Shown one piece after another: positions 44,823 through 53,689 of a stretch of DNA of 64,000 nt. A model generated the notes under the pieces. The model ran no database searches and was not told the origin of the DNA. It saw only the letters and a list, made by a program, of their open reading frames with translations. Source of the stretch: Ahrensia marina (GTDB taxonomy: Bacteria; Pseudomonadota; Alphaproteobacteria; Rhizobiales; Rhizobiaceae); NCBI RefSeq assembly GCF_001293565.1, contig NZ_JXMU01000001.1, positions 186,001-250,000 of the forward strand, given 5' to 3'. Every line of letters begins with the position of its first letter. Position 1 is the first letter of the stretch. Both the position numbers and the translations under genes were made by a program.

Positions 44823-46691
44823 TCACGATTGAAATTTATTCTTGGCAACTTGGCGCAATGCACCGCGCAGCGCCCGCGCCTGCCCACTTTCAAGCAATTG
44901 CGCCTTGGGCTCATAACCCATTCTTTCCATTGCTTCTTCTTCACGCGGGTGGGCAGCAGCAAAAACGGACGCCCATATCAGTGATGCCAGTTCCATCTTG
45001 CTAGAGGATGCCTGCGAAAGCCGCTTTAACGCGGGCAGCAAGACGCGCTCAATCTCGTTAAAATCAGTCCCCAGCGGAAAGTCCGGCAACAATTCATCGC
45101 GATAAGGCGTAAGCCACTTTTCAAGTGCCTGCGGTGTATTGTTCCTGTGCGCCTCAGGCACCTGATAATTTCCAGAAAGCTTACCCGCCTTTTTCGCCTC
45201 TTTCACAAGGTCATTTTGAAACCGGCTATCTGCGATCGCGATCATCCGTTTGATGACATCTTCATCAGTCTGCCCGCGCAAATCGGCTGTCCCGTATTCC
45301 GTGATTACAATATCGCGCATGTGACGCGGTACGGATGTGACAGGCAATTGCCACACAATATTGGAGGTGGTTTTGCCATCGCTCATGCGTGTTGCAGGCA
45401 AAGTCAGAATGGCACGGCCATCTTCAAGCGCAAATGCCTGTTCAAAAAAGTTAAATTGCCCGCCAATGCCGCTGACGACCGCGCCGGTTTCAGCCGCATC
45501 GGACATCGCATCGCCTAAGAGGCTCACTTTCATTGCGCTATTCACAAACCGTGCGCGGACACGGGCAGTGCGTTTTTTCTCTTCTTGACCATAGAGCGCA
45601 TTGGTAAAGCTGACCGGCATCATCGCAATCTTCGCGCGTTTGGCAGGGTCAAGCGCGCGCAAACGCTCATACATATCGCGCGCTTCGACAAAAAAGCCCG
45701 CATGGATGCAAACACCGTCAACCTCACGGCGGATTATACCGTTTTCAAACAAAGCCAGCAGCCCGCCAACCAGCATTTCGCTGATAGCATAAAGTCCGGT
45801 TTTAAAAGGTGCGGTCTCATCGCCGCTCAAAGCAAAAGGCGACGTTTGCCAAACATCATCGAGAGCCGATTTGTCGCGCAGCATGAGCGTGTGGGCAACC
45901 GCATCGCCAATGCCGCCAATACCAATCTGCAAGGTGCCGCCATCGGCGATCAAACGCGTTACATGCAGCCCTATCGCATATTGCGCCGCTGAGACAGGCC
46001 GCCGCACTGCGGAGAACAAATCGATCTGCTCTTTGGGCTCCAGCATCATCTCAAATTCATTTTCAGGCAGCATCGCAGCCCCACCCATAAACGGCAAGGC
46101 GTCACATAATTCGCCTACCGCAATAAAATCCATCTTGCCCTGATGGCGAAAATCGAACAGATCCGCAGAAATATCGGTATTGCAGGAAAGGCTGATTTTC
46201 CCCTCTTCACGGGGCACAAGCTGGACAAGCAAATTGGGCTTTTGCGCAATCAGCACATCACGCGCATGGGTGTAATTGGCAGAAATGTAGTGACGTTGGG
46301 CGTAACTGTTCCCAAGCCAGGAACCGGCCTGAAAGAAAAACTCCGAGACCTCGATGTTGTCCGGCAAGCGCTTCTCGGCAATCATATCGGCGTAATGCAA
46401 AGAAGGGTACCGGCCAAACAGGCGGTCCGTTGCTGGTTCAAGAAAGCGCTTTTCTATATCCGACCCCGCCTTTGGCTTTTGCAGCGTGAGCGCGGTGAAT
46501 ATCGACAGTTTGAGATTTGGATCGGCAGCAGCAAGCCTTGTTAAAGCATTTACCAGCGTTACGGGTTTTCCCAAACCCAGAGGCAATGCAAGGCGTATAT
46601 GGCCGTCCAAACGCTTAAACAACGCCCCGGCCAGGGCGTCAGGGTCCGTATAAATATATGTCCGATCAGCCAACCGTACTCCAACCATCAT
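44823..46691 (-). CDS. Acetyl-CoA hydrolase/transferase family protein
   Basis: The roughly 620-residue protein matches the acetyl-CoA hydrolase / 4-hydroxybutyrate CoA-transferase family. Landmarks are the N-terminal HIRLALPLGLGKPVTLVNAL, GTLQIGIGGIGDAVAHTLML, GVCIHAGFFVEARDMYERL and ISGIGGQFNFFEQAF-like VVSGIGGQFNFFEQAFAL, and VPRHMRDIVITEYGTADLRG. It is longer than typical members because of an extended C-terminal region. It is the last gene of the beta-oxidation operon and overlaps the end of fadB by 26 bases. It may move CoA between acetate or acyl groups; substrate is inferred only. The start is uncertain: ATG at 46691 or a TTG a few codons on, preceded by GGAG. Confidence 0.85.
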   Translation of the reverse strand: MMVGVRLADRTYIYTDPDALAGALFKRLDGHIRLALPLGLGKPVTLVNALTRLAAADPNLKLSIFTALTLQKPKAGSDIEKRFLEPATDRLFGRYPSLHYADMIAEKRLPDNIEVSEFFFQAGSWLGNSYAQRHYISANYTHARDVLIAQKPNLLVQLVPREEGKISLSCNTDISADLFDFRHQGKMDFIAVGELCDALPFMGGAAMLPENEFEMMLEPKEQIDLFSAVRRPVSAAQYAIGLHVTRLIADGGTLQIGIGGIGDAVAHTLMLRDKSALDDVWQTSPFALSGDETAPFKTGLYAISEMLVGGLLALFENGIIRREVDGVCIHAGFFVEARDMYERLRALDPAKRAKIAMMPVSFTNALYGQEEKKRTARVRARFVNSAMKVSLLGDAMSDAAETGAVVSGIGGQFNFFEQAFALEDGRAILTLPATRMSDGKTTSNIVWQLPVTSVPRHMRDIVITEYGTADLRGQTDEDVIKRMIAIADSRFQNDLVKEAKKAGKLSGNYQVPEAHRNNTPQALEKWLTPYRDELLPDFPLGTDFNEIERVLLPALKRLSQASSSKMELASLIWASVFAAAHPREEEAMERMGYEPKAQLLESGQARALRGALRQVAKNKFQS

Positions 46692-48738
46692 CTGGTGCAA
46701 AACGCGGACCGTGAGCGACTTCAAGCTCTTTTAATTTTGCAACAATCTCAGATATGCCGCGACTATGGGCATAATGCATAGGGCCGCCACGGAACGGCGC
46801 CCATCCGGTTGCAAAAATCATCGCGCCATCCACCTGATTTTCGCTTTCAGCAATGCCCTTGCGCAGCAGTTCAACACAGGCATCAAGCATGGGCAAAATC
46901 AAGCGGTCGGTTACATCTTTTGGTATTTCATCATCATATTTCGGGTGCGGTGTCCCGTCAGACCAGTCATAAAATCCTTTGCCGGATTTTTTGCCCAGTT
47001 CTCCGTTTTCAACCTTACGGCGTAAAGCATCGGAGATTTTCGGCATTGTTTTATCAAGATTATCTGAAAGCGATTCCGCTACGTGCAAGCCGATATCAAG
47101 GCCAACCTGATCCGCGAGTGTGACAGGCCCCATCGGCATTCCGAAACGAAGCGCGGCGGTGTCGATTGCTTCCTTTGAAACCCCTTCTTCCATCAGCACC
47201 ATTGCTTCCATAAGATACGGCGTCAGCACACGGTTAACAAGGAACCCCGGATAATCGCGCAGCTGCGCCGGTAATTTGCCGATCGCGCCGCAAAATGCAG
47301 CAAGACGGTTTACCGTTTTTGCGTTTGTTGACTTCCCTTTGATGACTTCAACCAGATCGATTTTCGACACCGGATTGAAAAAATGAAGACCTGCAAATGT
47401 CGTCTTCAGCGGCGCATGACCGGCAAGCAAATCAACAGAAATACTTGATGTGTTGGATGCCAAAATTGCATCTTTTTTCATTTTGCCTTTCAGGCCGGCA
47501 TAAATCTTTTTCTTTACGTCCACTTCTTCAGAAGCGGCTTCAATAATCAAATCAGCGTGCGCAATACCATATCCATGCGGGTCCGGCATAAGCCGGTCCA
47601 GCGCGTCACGGCTTTCGATACCGCTTAAATGTTTATCTTTGCAGATATTGTCAGCCAGTTTGACCGCTTTGCCCAGCGCCTCTGTTTCCAGATCGCTTAT
47701 TGTGACTTGTTTGCCTTTGATCGCGCAGACAGTCGCAATTTCAACGCCCATCGCGCCTGCGCCGATAATATGAACATGCGAAATGTCGTCATCACCGCGC
47801 GCAGCATCCTTCAAAGATTGGCGCAGGAAAAAGACACGCCTTAAATTCTTGGATGTGTCTGTCTTCAGCAAATCTGCAAAGGAGCGGATTTCCGCCGCCT
47901 GCATTTCCTTTTCGTCGCTGCCATGTTCTTCCCAAAGATCAATGAGCGCATAAGGCGCCGGATAATGTTCTTTGGATGCCTTTTTTTCAGTTTCGCTGCG
48001 CATCTTGCGCGCCACCAGACTGCGCGCCTGATCAAATTCAAGCGCACGGGCTTTTAGTCCCGGCTTGTTTTTTTCAACATTGCCATCGGCAATATCGCGG
48101 ACGGCTTTGGCTACATGGCGCTCTTCGACCACAAGTTCGGCTATTCCCAGCTTCTTGGCGCGCTTGGTATAGGCCGTTTTTCCAGTCAGCATCATGGTCA
48201 ATGCCTCGGTGGGATCAATGAGCGATGGCAAACGGAAAGTACCGCCAAGTCCCGGATGCAGCCCCAATTGAACCTCAGGAAATGCGAAAGTGGCACCGTC
48301 AACCGCAACGCGGTAATCACAGGCAAGCGCCAGTTCGAAACCTGCACCCAGCGCGGCACCATGGACAACGCAGATTGTCGGGCATTTCAATGCCTCAATC
48401 CGATCCAGTACGTCATGGCCCTGCTTGAGCAGTTCGGCTGCGCCGCTGTCAGACATGGCTTCAAAACTCGTAATATCCGCCCCTGCTGCAAAACCCGACT
48501 TTTTAGCCGAGCGGATGACCAGCGCTTTGGGCAGATCGGTTTCCGCGGACCTTATATGCTCATCCAGTTCACGGATAACATCTTCTGAAATCGTATTGGT
48601 ATTGGTGTCGGCCTTGTCGAGCACCAGCCATAATATTCCGGCTTCATCACGGCCCGTGCGCCAGTTGCCCGTACGCTCTCCAGCCGCACCCAATTCCAGT
48701 TTCGTTTCACCTAAAAATGTCAGGACATTGCCCGTCAT
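46666..48738 (-). CDS. fadB: Bifunctional enoyl-CoA hydratase / 3-hydroxyacyl-CoA dehydrogenase (FadB/FadJ type)
   Basis: This is the multifunctional alpha subunit of fatty-acid beta-oxidation. Residues 1 to about 200 are a crotonase domain with the oxyanion-hole GFAAGADI and GAALGAGFELALACDYR and the two catalytic glutamates (about E135 and E155). From about 322 a 3-hydroxyacyl-CoA dehydrogenase domain begins with the NAD-binding HIIGAGAMGVEIA (GAGAMG 326-331), with HFFNPVSKIDLVEVI further on. The ATG at 48738 overlaps the thiolase stop (TAATG), coupling both subunits; upstream codons in the same frame are not supported. The protein has 690 residues. Confidence 0.95.
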   Translation of the reverse strand: MTGNVLTFLGETKLELGAAGERTGNWRTGRDEAGILWLVLDKADTNTNTISEDVIRELDEHIRSAETDLPKALVIRSAKKSGFAAGADITSFEAMSDSGAAELLKQGHDVLDRIEALKCPTICVVHGAALGAGFELALACDYRVAVDGATFAFPEVQLGLHPGLGGTFRLPSLIDPTEALTMMLTGKTAYTKRAKKLGIAELVVEERHVAKAVRDIADGNVEKNKPGLKARALEFDQARSLVARKMRSETEKKASKEHYPAPYALIDLWEEHGSDEKEMQAAEIRSFADLLKTDTSKNLRRVFFLRQSLKDAARGDDDISHVHIIGAGAMGVEIATVCAIKGKQVTISDLETEALGKAVKLADNICKDKHLSGIESRDALDRLMPDPHGYGIAHADLIIEAASEEVDVKKKIYAGLKGKMKKDAILASNTSSISVDLLAGHAPLKTTFAGLHFFNPVSKIDLVEVIKGKSTNAKTVNRLAAFCGAIGKLPAQLRDYPGFLVNRVLTPYLMEAMVLMEEGVSKEAIDTAALRFGMPMGPVTLADQVGLDIGLHVAESLSDNLDKTMPKISDALRRKVENGELGKKSGKGFYDWSDGTPHPKYDDEIPKDVTDRLILPMLDACVELLRKGIAESENQVDGAMIFATGWAPFRGGPMHYAHSRGISEIVAKLKELEVAHGPRFAPDDGWSTVG

Positions 48739-50033
48739 TATACCGCCTCCAATAGCATTGCACCGCCAAGGCCGCCGCCGATACATTCTGTTGCAATACC
48801 GCGTTTTGCGCCACGCTTTTTCATGGCATTGGCCAGATGCAACACAATTCTGTTGCCGCTGGTGCCAACGGGGTGACCCAGCGAAATCGCACCGCCATCA
48901 ACATTTAGCCGCTCACGGTCTATGCGGCCGAAAGCTTTGTCCATTCCCAGTAATTCGCGGCAGAAATCATCATCTTCCCACGCCGCTAGGCAGGCCAACA
49001 ATTGCGCGGCAAAAGCCTCGTTCAATTCCCAAAGATTAATATCGTCAAGCGTTAGCCCATGTCTCTGCACGATGGGCGAGGCAGACATGACAGGGCCTAG
49101 CCCCATAATGGACGGGTCCAACGCCGCCCATTCGCTATCTTTGATCTCGGCAATTGGCTCCAAACCATGCTCGTCGACCGCCTGCTGCGATGCCAGTATG
49201 ACCCAGCTTGCACCGTCCGTGATCTGGCTCGAATTTCCGGCTGTTACCTTACCGTAGGGCTTTTCAAACACCGGCTTTAGTTTTGCCAACCCTTCCATAT
49301 CGCTGTCGGGGCGCACACCATCATCATGATCATAAACCGTGCCGTCACGGTCAAAGGCAGGCAGTACCTCATCATCCAGAGTGCCGTCCTTTTGCGCACT
49401 GGCAAGCCGGTGGTGACTTTGCATGGCGTAAGTATCCGCCATTTCACGATCAATGTTGAAGCGATGTGCAAGCACTTCGGCCGTCTGACCCATGTTCAAT
49501 TCCGTAATCGGATCTGTCAGGCCGCGTTCAAGGCCGATAACCGGTTTGAAGAATTCCGGCTTGATACCGGCCATCGCGCGCGCCTGATCGAGTGGTCCTT
49601 TAGCAGCGTTCATTTTACCGAACCATTCTACAGCGGAATTACGCAGCACGAGCGGCGAATGACTGAGTGCTTCAGCACCGCCCGCCAAAATCATTTGGTG
49701 CGATCCATCACGGATATAGCGATAAGCGGTATCAATGCTTTGCATTCCCGAACCGCAATTGATCTGCATCGTAAATGCCACCATCTGCTCGCCAAGCCCA
49801 AGGCGCAGCGCGGCGACACGCGCGGGGTTCATTTCATCCGCAATCACGTTGACACAGCCAAGAATAACCAGATCAAGCGCCTTGCGGTCAAATTTTTGCC
49901 GTGCAAGCAGTGGACGTCCGCACTGCACGGAAAGGTCCACGGGGGTGAATGGTCCCGGTCCGCTGCGTGCTTTTAAAAAAGGTGTCCGTGCGCCATCAAC
50001 GAGATACACACGTTGTTTTGGAAGTTTTATCAT
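48738..50033 (-). CDS. fadI: Acetyl-CoA acyltransferase (3-ketoacyl-CoA thiolase, FadA/FadI type)
   Basis: This 431-residue thiolase splits 3-ketoacyl-CoA to acetyl-CoA and shortened acyl-CoA. The acyl-accepting cysteine lies in MQINCGSGMQSID (C93); the GHPVGTSGNRIV and C-terminal TECIGGGLGGAM segments hold the other catalytic His and Cys. The extra residues compared with FadA (about 390) make it FadI-like. It overlaps fadE by four bases at its start and fadB by one at its end. Confidence 0.92.
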   Translation of the reverse strand: MIKLPKQRVYLVDGARTPFLKARSGPGPFTPVDLSVQCGRPLLARQKFDRKALDLVILGCVNVIADEMNPARVAALRLGLGEQMVAFTMQINCGSGMQSIDTAYRYIRDGSHQMILAGGAEALSHSPLVLRNSAVEWFGKMNAAKGPLDQARAMAGIKPEFFKPVIGLERGLTDPITELNMGQTAEVLAHRFNIDREMADTYAMQSHHRLASAQKDGTLDDEVLPAFDRDGTVYDHDDGVRPDSDMEGLAKLKPVFEKPYGKVTAGNSSQITDGASWVILASQQAVDEHGLEPIAEIKDSEWAALDPSIMGLGPVMSASPIVQRHGLTLDDINLWELNEAFAAQLLACLAAWEDDDFCRELLGMDKAFGRIDRERLNVDGGAISLGHPVGTSGNRIVLHLANAMKKRGAKRGIATECIGGGLGGAMLLEAV

Positions 50034-52294
50034 TCTGTCGCTACTTTCGCCTGCTTGTTTAGGCTCTGGTGATCTTTATTATCTTCATTGCCGAATAAGG
50101 CCGCAAATTCGTCAGGCGAATAATCGTCGACAGCAATAACCTTATCGACAAGCGCTTTCATCTCATTGAGATTTGCCCATTCCGCATCGTCCAACAGTCC
50201 GGCTTCAAGCGCTTCTTCTGGCGTCTTCTTCTCTTCGCGCAAGCGCTTCATCACCGGTGCCATCTCGATGACTTTGGCGTAACATTGATTAAGCACATCC
50301 AGAGCATCGCCGCTGGCTCCCGGATACAAATTACCTGTTATGCGGCTGCGCGTTTCAGAAGGTTCAAAAATCAAATCACTGCATGTTGCTGTGAGTCGAT
50401 CGTCAGGCCCTGAAACTTTTGCGCCCGGCAATGTGAAAAATCTCAAGACCCATGCGGCCCATCGCGCCGGAAGATTGTCGATGACTTCGTCCAAAGATGA
50501 TTGAATACGCTTCAACCCTGCCGCGGCCGCATATTCGAGAACCGGAAAGTCCGCATCCTGGCGTCCTTCATCTTCCCATCTTTTGAGTGCGGCTGACAAA
50601 ATATACATTTCTGATAGGATATCGCCCATCCGGCCGGAAATCATTTCCTTGCGCTTCAGTTCGCCGCCAAGGGTTAGAAATGCAAAATCAGCTGTCAGTG
50701 CGTATGCGGCAGACCATCGGGCCAACTGCCTATATATGTGTGTGGCTTTTCCCGCATCCGGTGCAGGCGCAAACCTGCCGCCTGTCAAAGCGCGGCTCCA
50801 GGCGCGGAACACGGTCATGCTTGTGTGGCCGACATGCGCCCAGAACGATTTATCGAATTTCTCGAGCGATTTGTCCTGATCTTCTTCCTGTAATGCCATG
50901 ATGTTATCAAGCATATGCGGGTGCGCGCGAATGGACCCCTGCCCGAAGATGATCAAACTGCGCGTAACAATATTGGCGCCCTCCACCGTGATACCAATCG
51001 GCACCGCGCGGTAAAGCGGCAGAAGATAGTTTGATGGTCCGTCAATAACAGCCTTGCCGGAATGGACATCCATGGCGTCATTGATCGCTTCACGCATTTT
51101 GAACGTTGCGTGCGCTTTCATAATCGCTGAAATGACGGATAATGCGCGGCCCTCATCAAGTCCGGCACAGGTCAGATGGCGTGCGGCATCCATCGCATAG
51201 GCATCAGCCGCAAGCCTGCCCATACGCGCCTGCACGCCGCCGAATTTACCAATCGGAAGATTGAACTGCTCGCGGATACGCGCATAAGCTCCTGTCGTGT
51301 GCGCGCTGTAAGCGATAGCCGCACATCCCATAGACGGAAGCGAAATGCCGCGACCTGCCGCAAGCGCGCTCATTAGCATCATCCAGCCTTTTCCTGCATA
51401 TTCAGGACCGCCAATAATATAATCAATCGGGATAAACACATCTTCGCCGGTGGTCGGACCATTCATAAACATGGTCGACGACGGCAAATGGCGACTTCCG
51501 GTATCAACGCCGTCAAGGTCGGTTGGAACCAGAGCGCAGGTGATACCCAAATCTTTCTCGCTGCCAAGCAGAGCGTCCGGATCGCGGAGTTTGAAGGCAA
51601 GGCCAAGTACGGTACAAACCGGCGAAAGCGTAATGTAACGCTTTTTCCAATTAAGACGAATGCCGAGCACTTCTTCGCCTTCCCACTGCCCTTTGCAGAT
51701 CACACCTTCGTCAACCATGGCCGAGGCGTCCGAGCCGGCTTCAGCACTTGTCAGGCCAAAGGCAGGCAATTCGCGTCCATCGGCAAGAAGCGGAAGCCAA
51801 TAGTCTTTTTGCTCGTCCGTACCGAATAGATGCAGCAATTCGCCCGGTCCAAGTGAGTTCGGCACCATGACTGTCACCGCAACGGCGACAGAGCGGGTGG
51901 AGATAAAGCGCACTATTTCAGAATGGGCGAATGCCGAGAAACCCAATCCGCCATAGGATTTGGGAATGATCATGCCAAAGAATTTGTTTTCGCGCATAAA
52001 TTGCCAGACTTCCTCCGGCAGATCACCGTCTATCTGATTGATTTTCCAGTCATCAATCATGCCGCAAAGTTCTTGGCACGGGCCATCGAAAAAGGCCTGC
52101 TCTTCCTCGCTTAATTTAGGCGCTTTAACATCTAGTAATTTTGACCAATCCGGATTACCAGAAAACAATTCAGCTTCCCACCAAACTTCGCCCGCCGTAA
52201 GCGCTTCGCTTTCGGTCTGAGACAAAGCGGGCAAGGCTTTTTTTGCCCATTTGTGAATCGGCTTGGTGATATATTTTGCGCGAAAATCATTCAT
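50030..52294 (-). CDS. fadE: Acyl-CoA dehydrogenase (long FadE type)
   Basis: This 754-residue enzyme makes the first double bond in beta-oxidation, passing electrons via ETF to the quinone pool. It has the long FadE layout: an N-terminal extension with KYITKPIHKWAKKALPALSQ, then the acyl-CoA dehydrogenase core with FGMIIPKSYGGLGFSAFAHS and FGLTSAEAGSDASAM, GITVEGANIVTRSLIIFGQG, and a C-terminal domain of DUF1974 type. The ATG at 52294 has GGAGG upstream. It is the first gene of the fadE-fadI-fadB-CoA-hydrolase unit; no FadR/FadP-type regulator is adjacent. Confidence 0.94.
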   Translation of the reverse strand: MNDFRAKYITKPIHKWAKKALPALSQTESEALTAGEVWWEAELFSGNPDWSKLLDVKAPKLSEEEQAFFDGPCQELCGMIDDWKINQIDGDLPEEVWQFMRENKFFGMIIPKSYGGLGFSAFAHSEIVRFISTRSVAVAVTVMVPNSLGPGELLHLFGTDEQKDYWLPLLADGRELPAFGLTSAEAGSDASAMVDEGVICKGQWEGEEVLGIRLNWKKRYITLSPVCTVLGLAFKLRDPDALLGSEKDLGITCALVPTDLDGVDTGSRHLPSSTMFMNGPTTGEDVFIPIDYIIGGPEYAGKGWMMLMSALAAGRGISLPSMGCAAIAYSAHTTGAYARIREQFNLPIGKFGGVQARMGRLAADAYAMDAARHLTCAGLDEGRALSVISAIMKAHATFKMREAINDAMDVHSGKAVIDGPSNYLLPLYRAVPIGITVEGANIVTRSLIIFGQGSIRAHPHMLDNIMALQEEDQDKSLEKFDKSFWAHVGHTSMTVFRAWSRALTGGRFAPAPDAGKATHIYRQLARWSAAYALTADFAFLTLGGELKRKEMISGRMGDILSEMYILSAALKRWEDEGRQDADFPVLEYAAAAGLKRIQSSLDEVIDNLPARWAAWVLRFFTLPGAKVSGPDDRLTATCSDLIFEPSETRSRITGNLYPGASGDALDVLNQCYAKVIEMAPVMKRLREEKKTPEEALEAGLLDDAEWANLNEMKALVDKVIAVDDYSPDEFAALFGNEDNKDHQSLNKQAKVATE

Positions 52295-52401
52295 GACTTT
52301 GAACCTCCAAGTCATCAACGCAGTCCACGCCGTCAAAGTTCCAAATCTATTTGCTTCTTCCCGCGCTCTACTCTCCGGTTATTGCGAAGCAATTTTGCAC
52401 T

Positions 52402-53484
52402 TTATTTCTCCCAATCAGTGCCAACAGCTTTATCATCGTCTTTTTCAGCTTGCTGGACGACTTCTTCAGCCTCTTGAAGGTCTTGTCTGTCAGCCTCGTC
52501 AATTTCGCTTTGCGCATCATTGGAATGAATCAACACGACCTCGTAGAACATTGGAAAATGGTCTGAACCTACGGAAGGAAGGCGCTTAATCTGTGAAATC
52601 TCGAAATGGTTTGAATGGAAAATATGGTCCAGCGGCCAGCGGATGAAAAAGTAACGCGCATCAAAACTGTTATACATGCCGCGCCCTTCACGCGGATCCA
52701 ACAGCCGTGACACACGCATGAAGCGCCGCGTCGTGCGTGACCAGGCCACATCGTTCAAATCACCGGCGACAATAATGGGTTTGTCATAGTCGCGCACATT
52801 TTTAGCCACCAAGGATAACTCGCCATCGCGACCGACAGTATACTTGCTGGGCACGGGCGGTTCGGGATGCAAGGCAATCAGGCGGAAAGTCTCGCCGCTG
52901 TCGTGCTGGAACAGAATGTCAAAAGACGGCACTTCGCTTTTCAAAAGATAGTTGATCTGCTTGTTGACCATTGGGTATTTTGAAAGCAGCAAAAGCCCGT
53001 AGCTGGTTTCCTTCGGACATAAAAGTCGATGCTCGAATTTCTCGATCGTCGGACCCAAGGCCTCGCACCATTTGGCGTCGACCTCGATGAGCAAAGCAAT
53101 GTCGGGGTCTTTTTCTTCAATCAGATTGATGAGTTTGTCATAATCGCGGTTTCCCATTTTCACATTCGAAACAAGCAATTTGATCTTTGAAATATTCTCG
53201 CCGCCGCCCTTGTATTGAGGCACGATGCGTTTGCCCAAGCGGCTGAAACGGACAATTTTCGTGAGTTGCAAGCCGAGTGAAACGACCAGAAGCAAAATCA
53301 CTATCGTTGAATAGATGTCCAGCTCTAACATTGCCAAAGCAGCCAACAGCGCCAGAAACGATAAAATGGCGACCTGCAACCTCGGGAAATCAAAAGCTCT
53401 GATCATGCCATGCGGTATTGGCAGAAATGGCAAGACACTGGCCATGATACAGAAAACGGCAATGCCGCCGATTGCCCAAATCAT
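52402..53484 (-). CDS. Endonuclease/exonuclease/phosphatase family membrane protein
   Basis: Residues 1 to about 80 hold two to three membrane helices, followed by an EEP-superfamily domain with the usual metal-site blocks: LLVSNVKMGNRDYDKLI, DIALLIEVDAKW, LIALHPEPP, VAGDLNDVAWS and VGSDHFPMFYEVVL. A charged tail rich in Asp/Glu/Gln ends it. The family includes DNases, phosphodiesterases and lipid phosphatases; its substrate here is unknown, but membrane-anchored members are common in alphaproteobacteria. The ATG at 53484 is used rather than the TTG one codon earlier. It lies 107 bases upstream of the fadE start, on the same strand. Confidence 0.85.
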   Translation of the reverse strand: MIWAIGGIAVFCIMASVLPFLPIPHGMIRAFDFPRLQVAILSFLALLAALAMLELDIYSTIVILLLVVSLGLQLTKIVRFSRLGKRIVPQYKGGGENISKIKLLVSNVKMGNRDYDKLINLIEEKDPDIALLIEVDAKWCEALGPTIEKFEHRLLCPKETSYGLLLLSKYPMVNKQINYLLKSEVPSFDILFQHDSGETFRLIALHPEPPVPSKYTVGRDGELSLVAKNVRDYDKPIIVAGDLNDVAWSRTTRRFMRVSRLLDPREGRGMYNSFDARYFFIRWPLDHIFHSNHFEISQIKRLPSVGSDHFPMFYEVVLIHSNDAQSEIDEADRQDLQEAEEVVQQAEKDDDKAVGTDWEK

Positions 53485-53689
53485 CAATTATGATCCCTTC
53501 CAGCTATGCCCATTTTATAATTGGGTAGTGCGATAGACGCAACATTTTATCGAACATATAACTGTTTCTTATTGAAAAACTCCCGAAACACAAACTCGGT
53601 CAGGCACAAAACGGTTGCATGCATGGAAACAAAATTGCACTTTTCTACAAGATGATCAAAGCGCGGACCTATTCAGAGGCAAACAGCGA

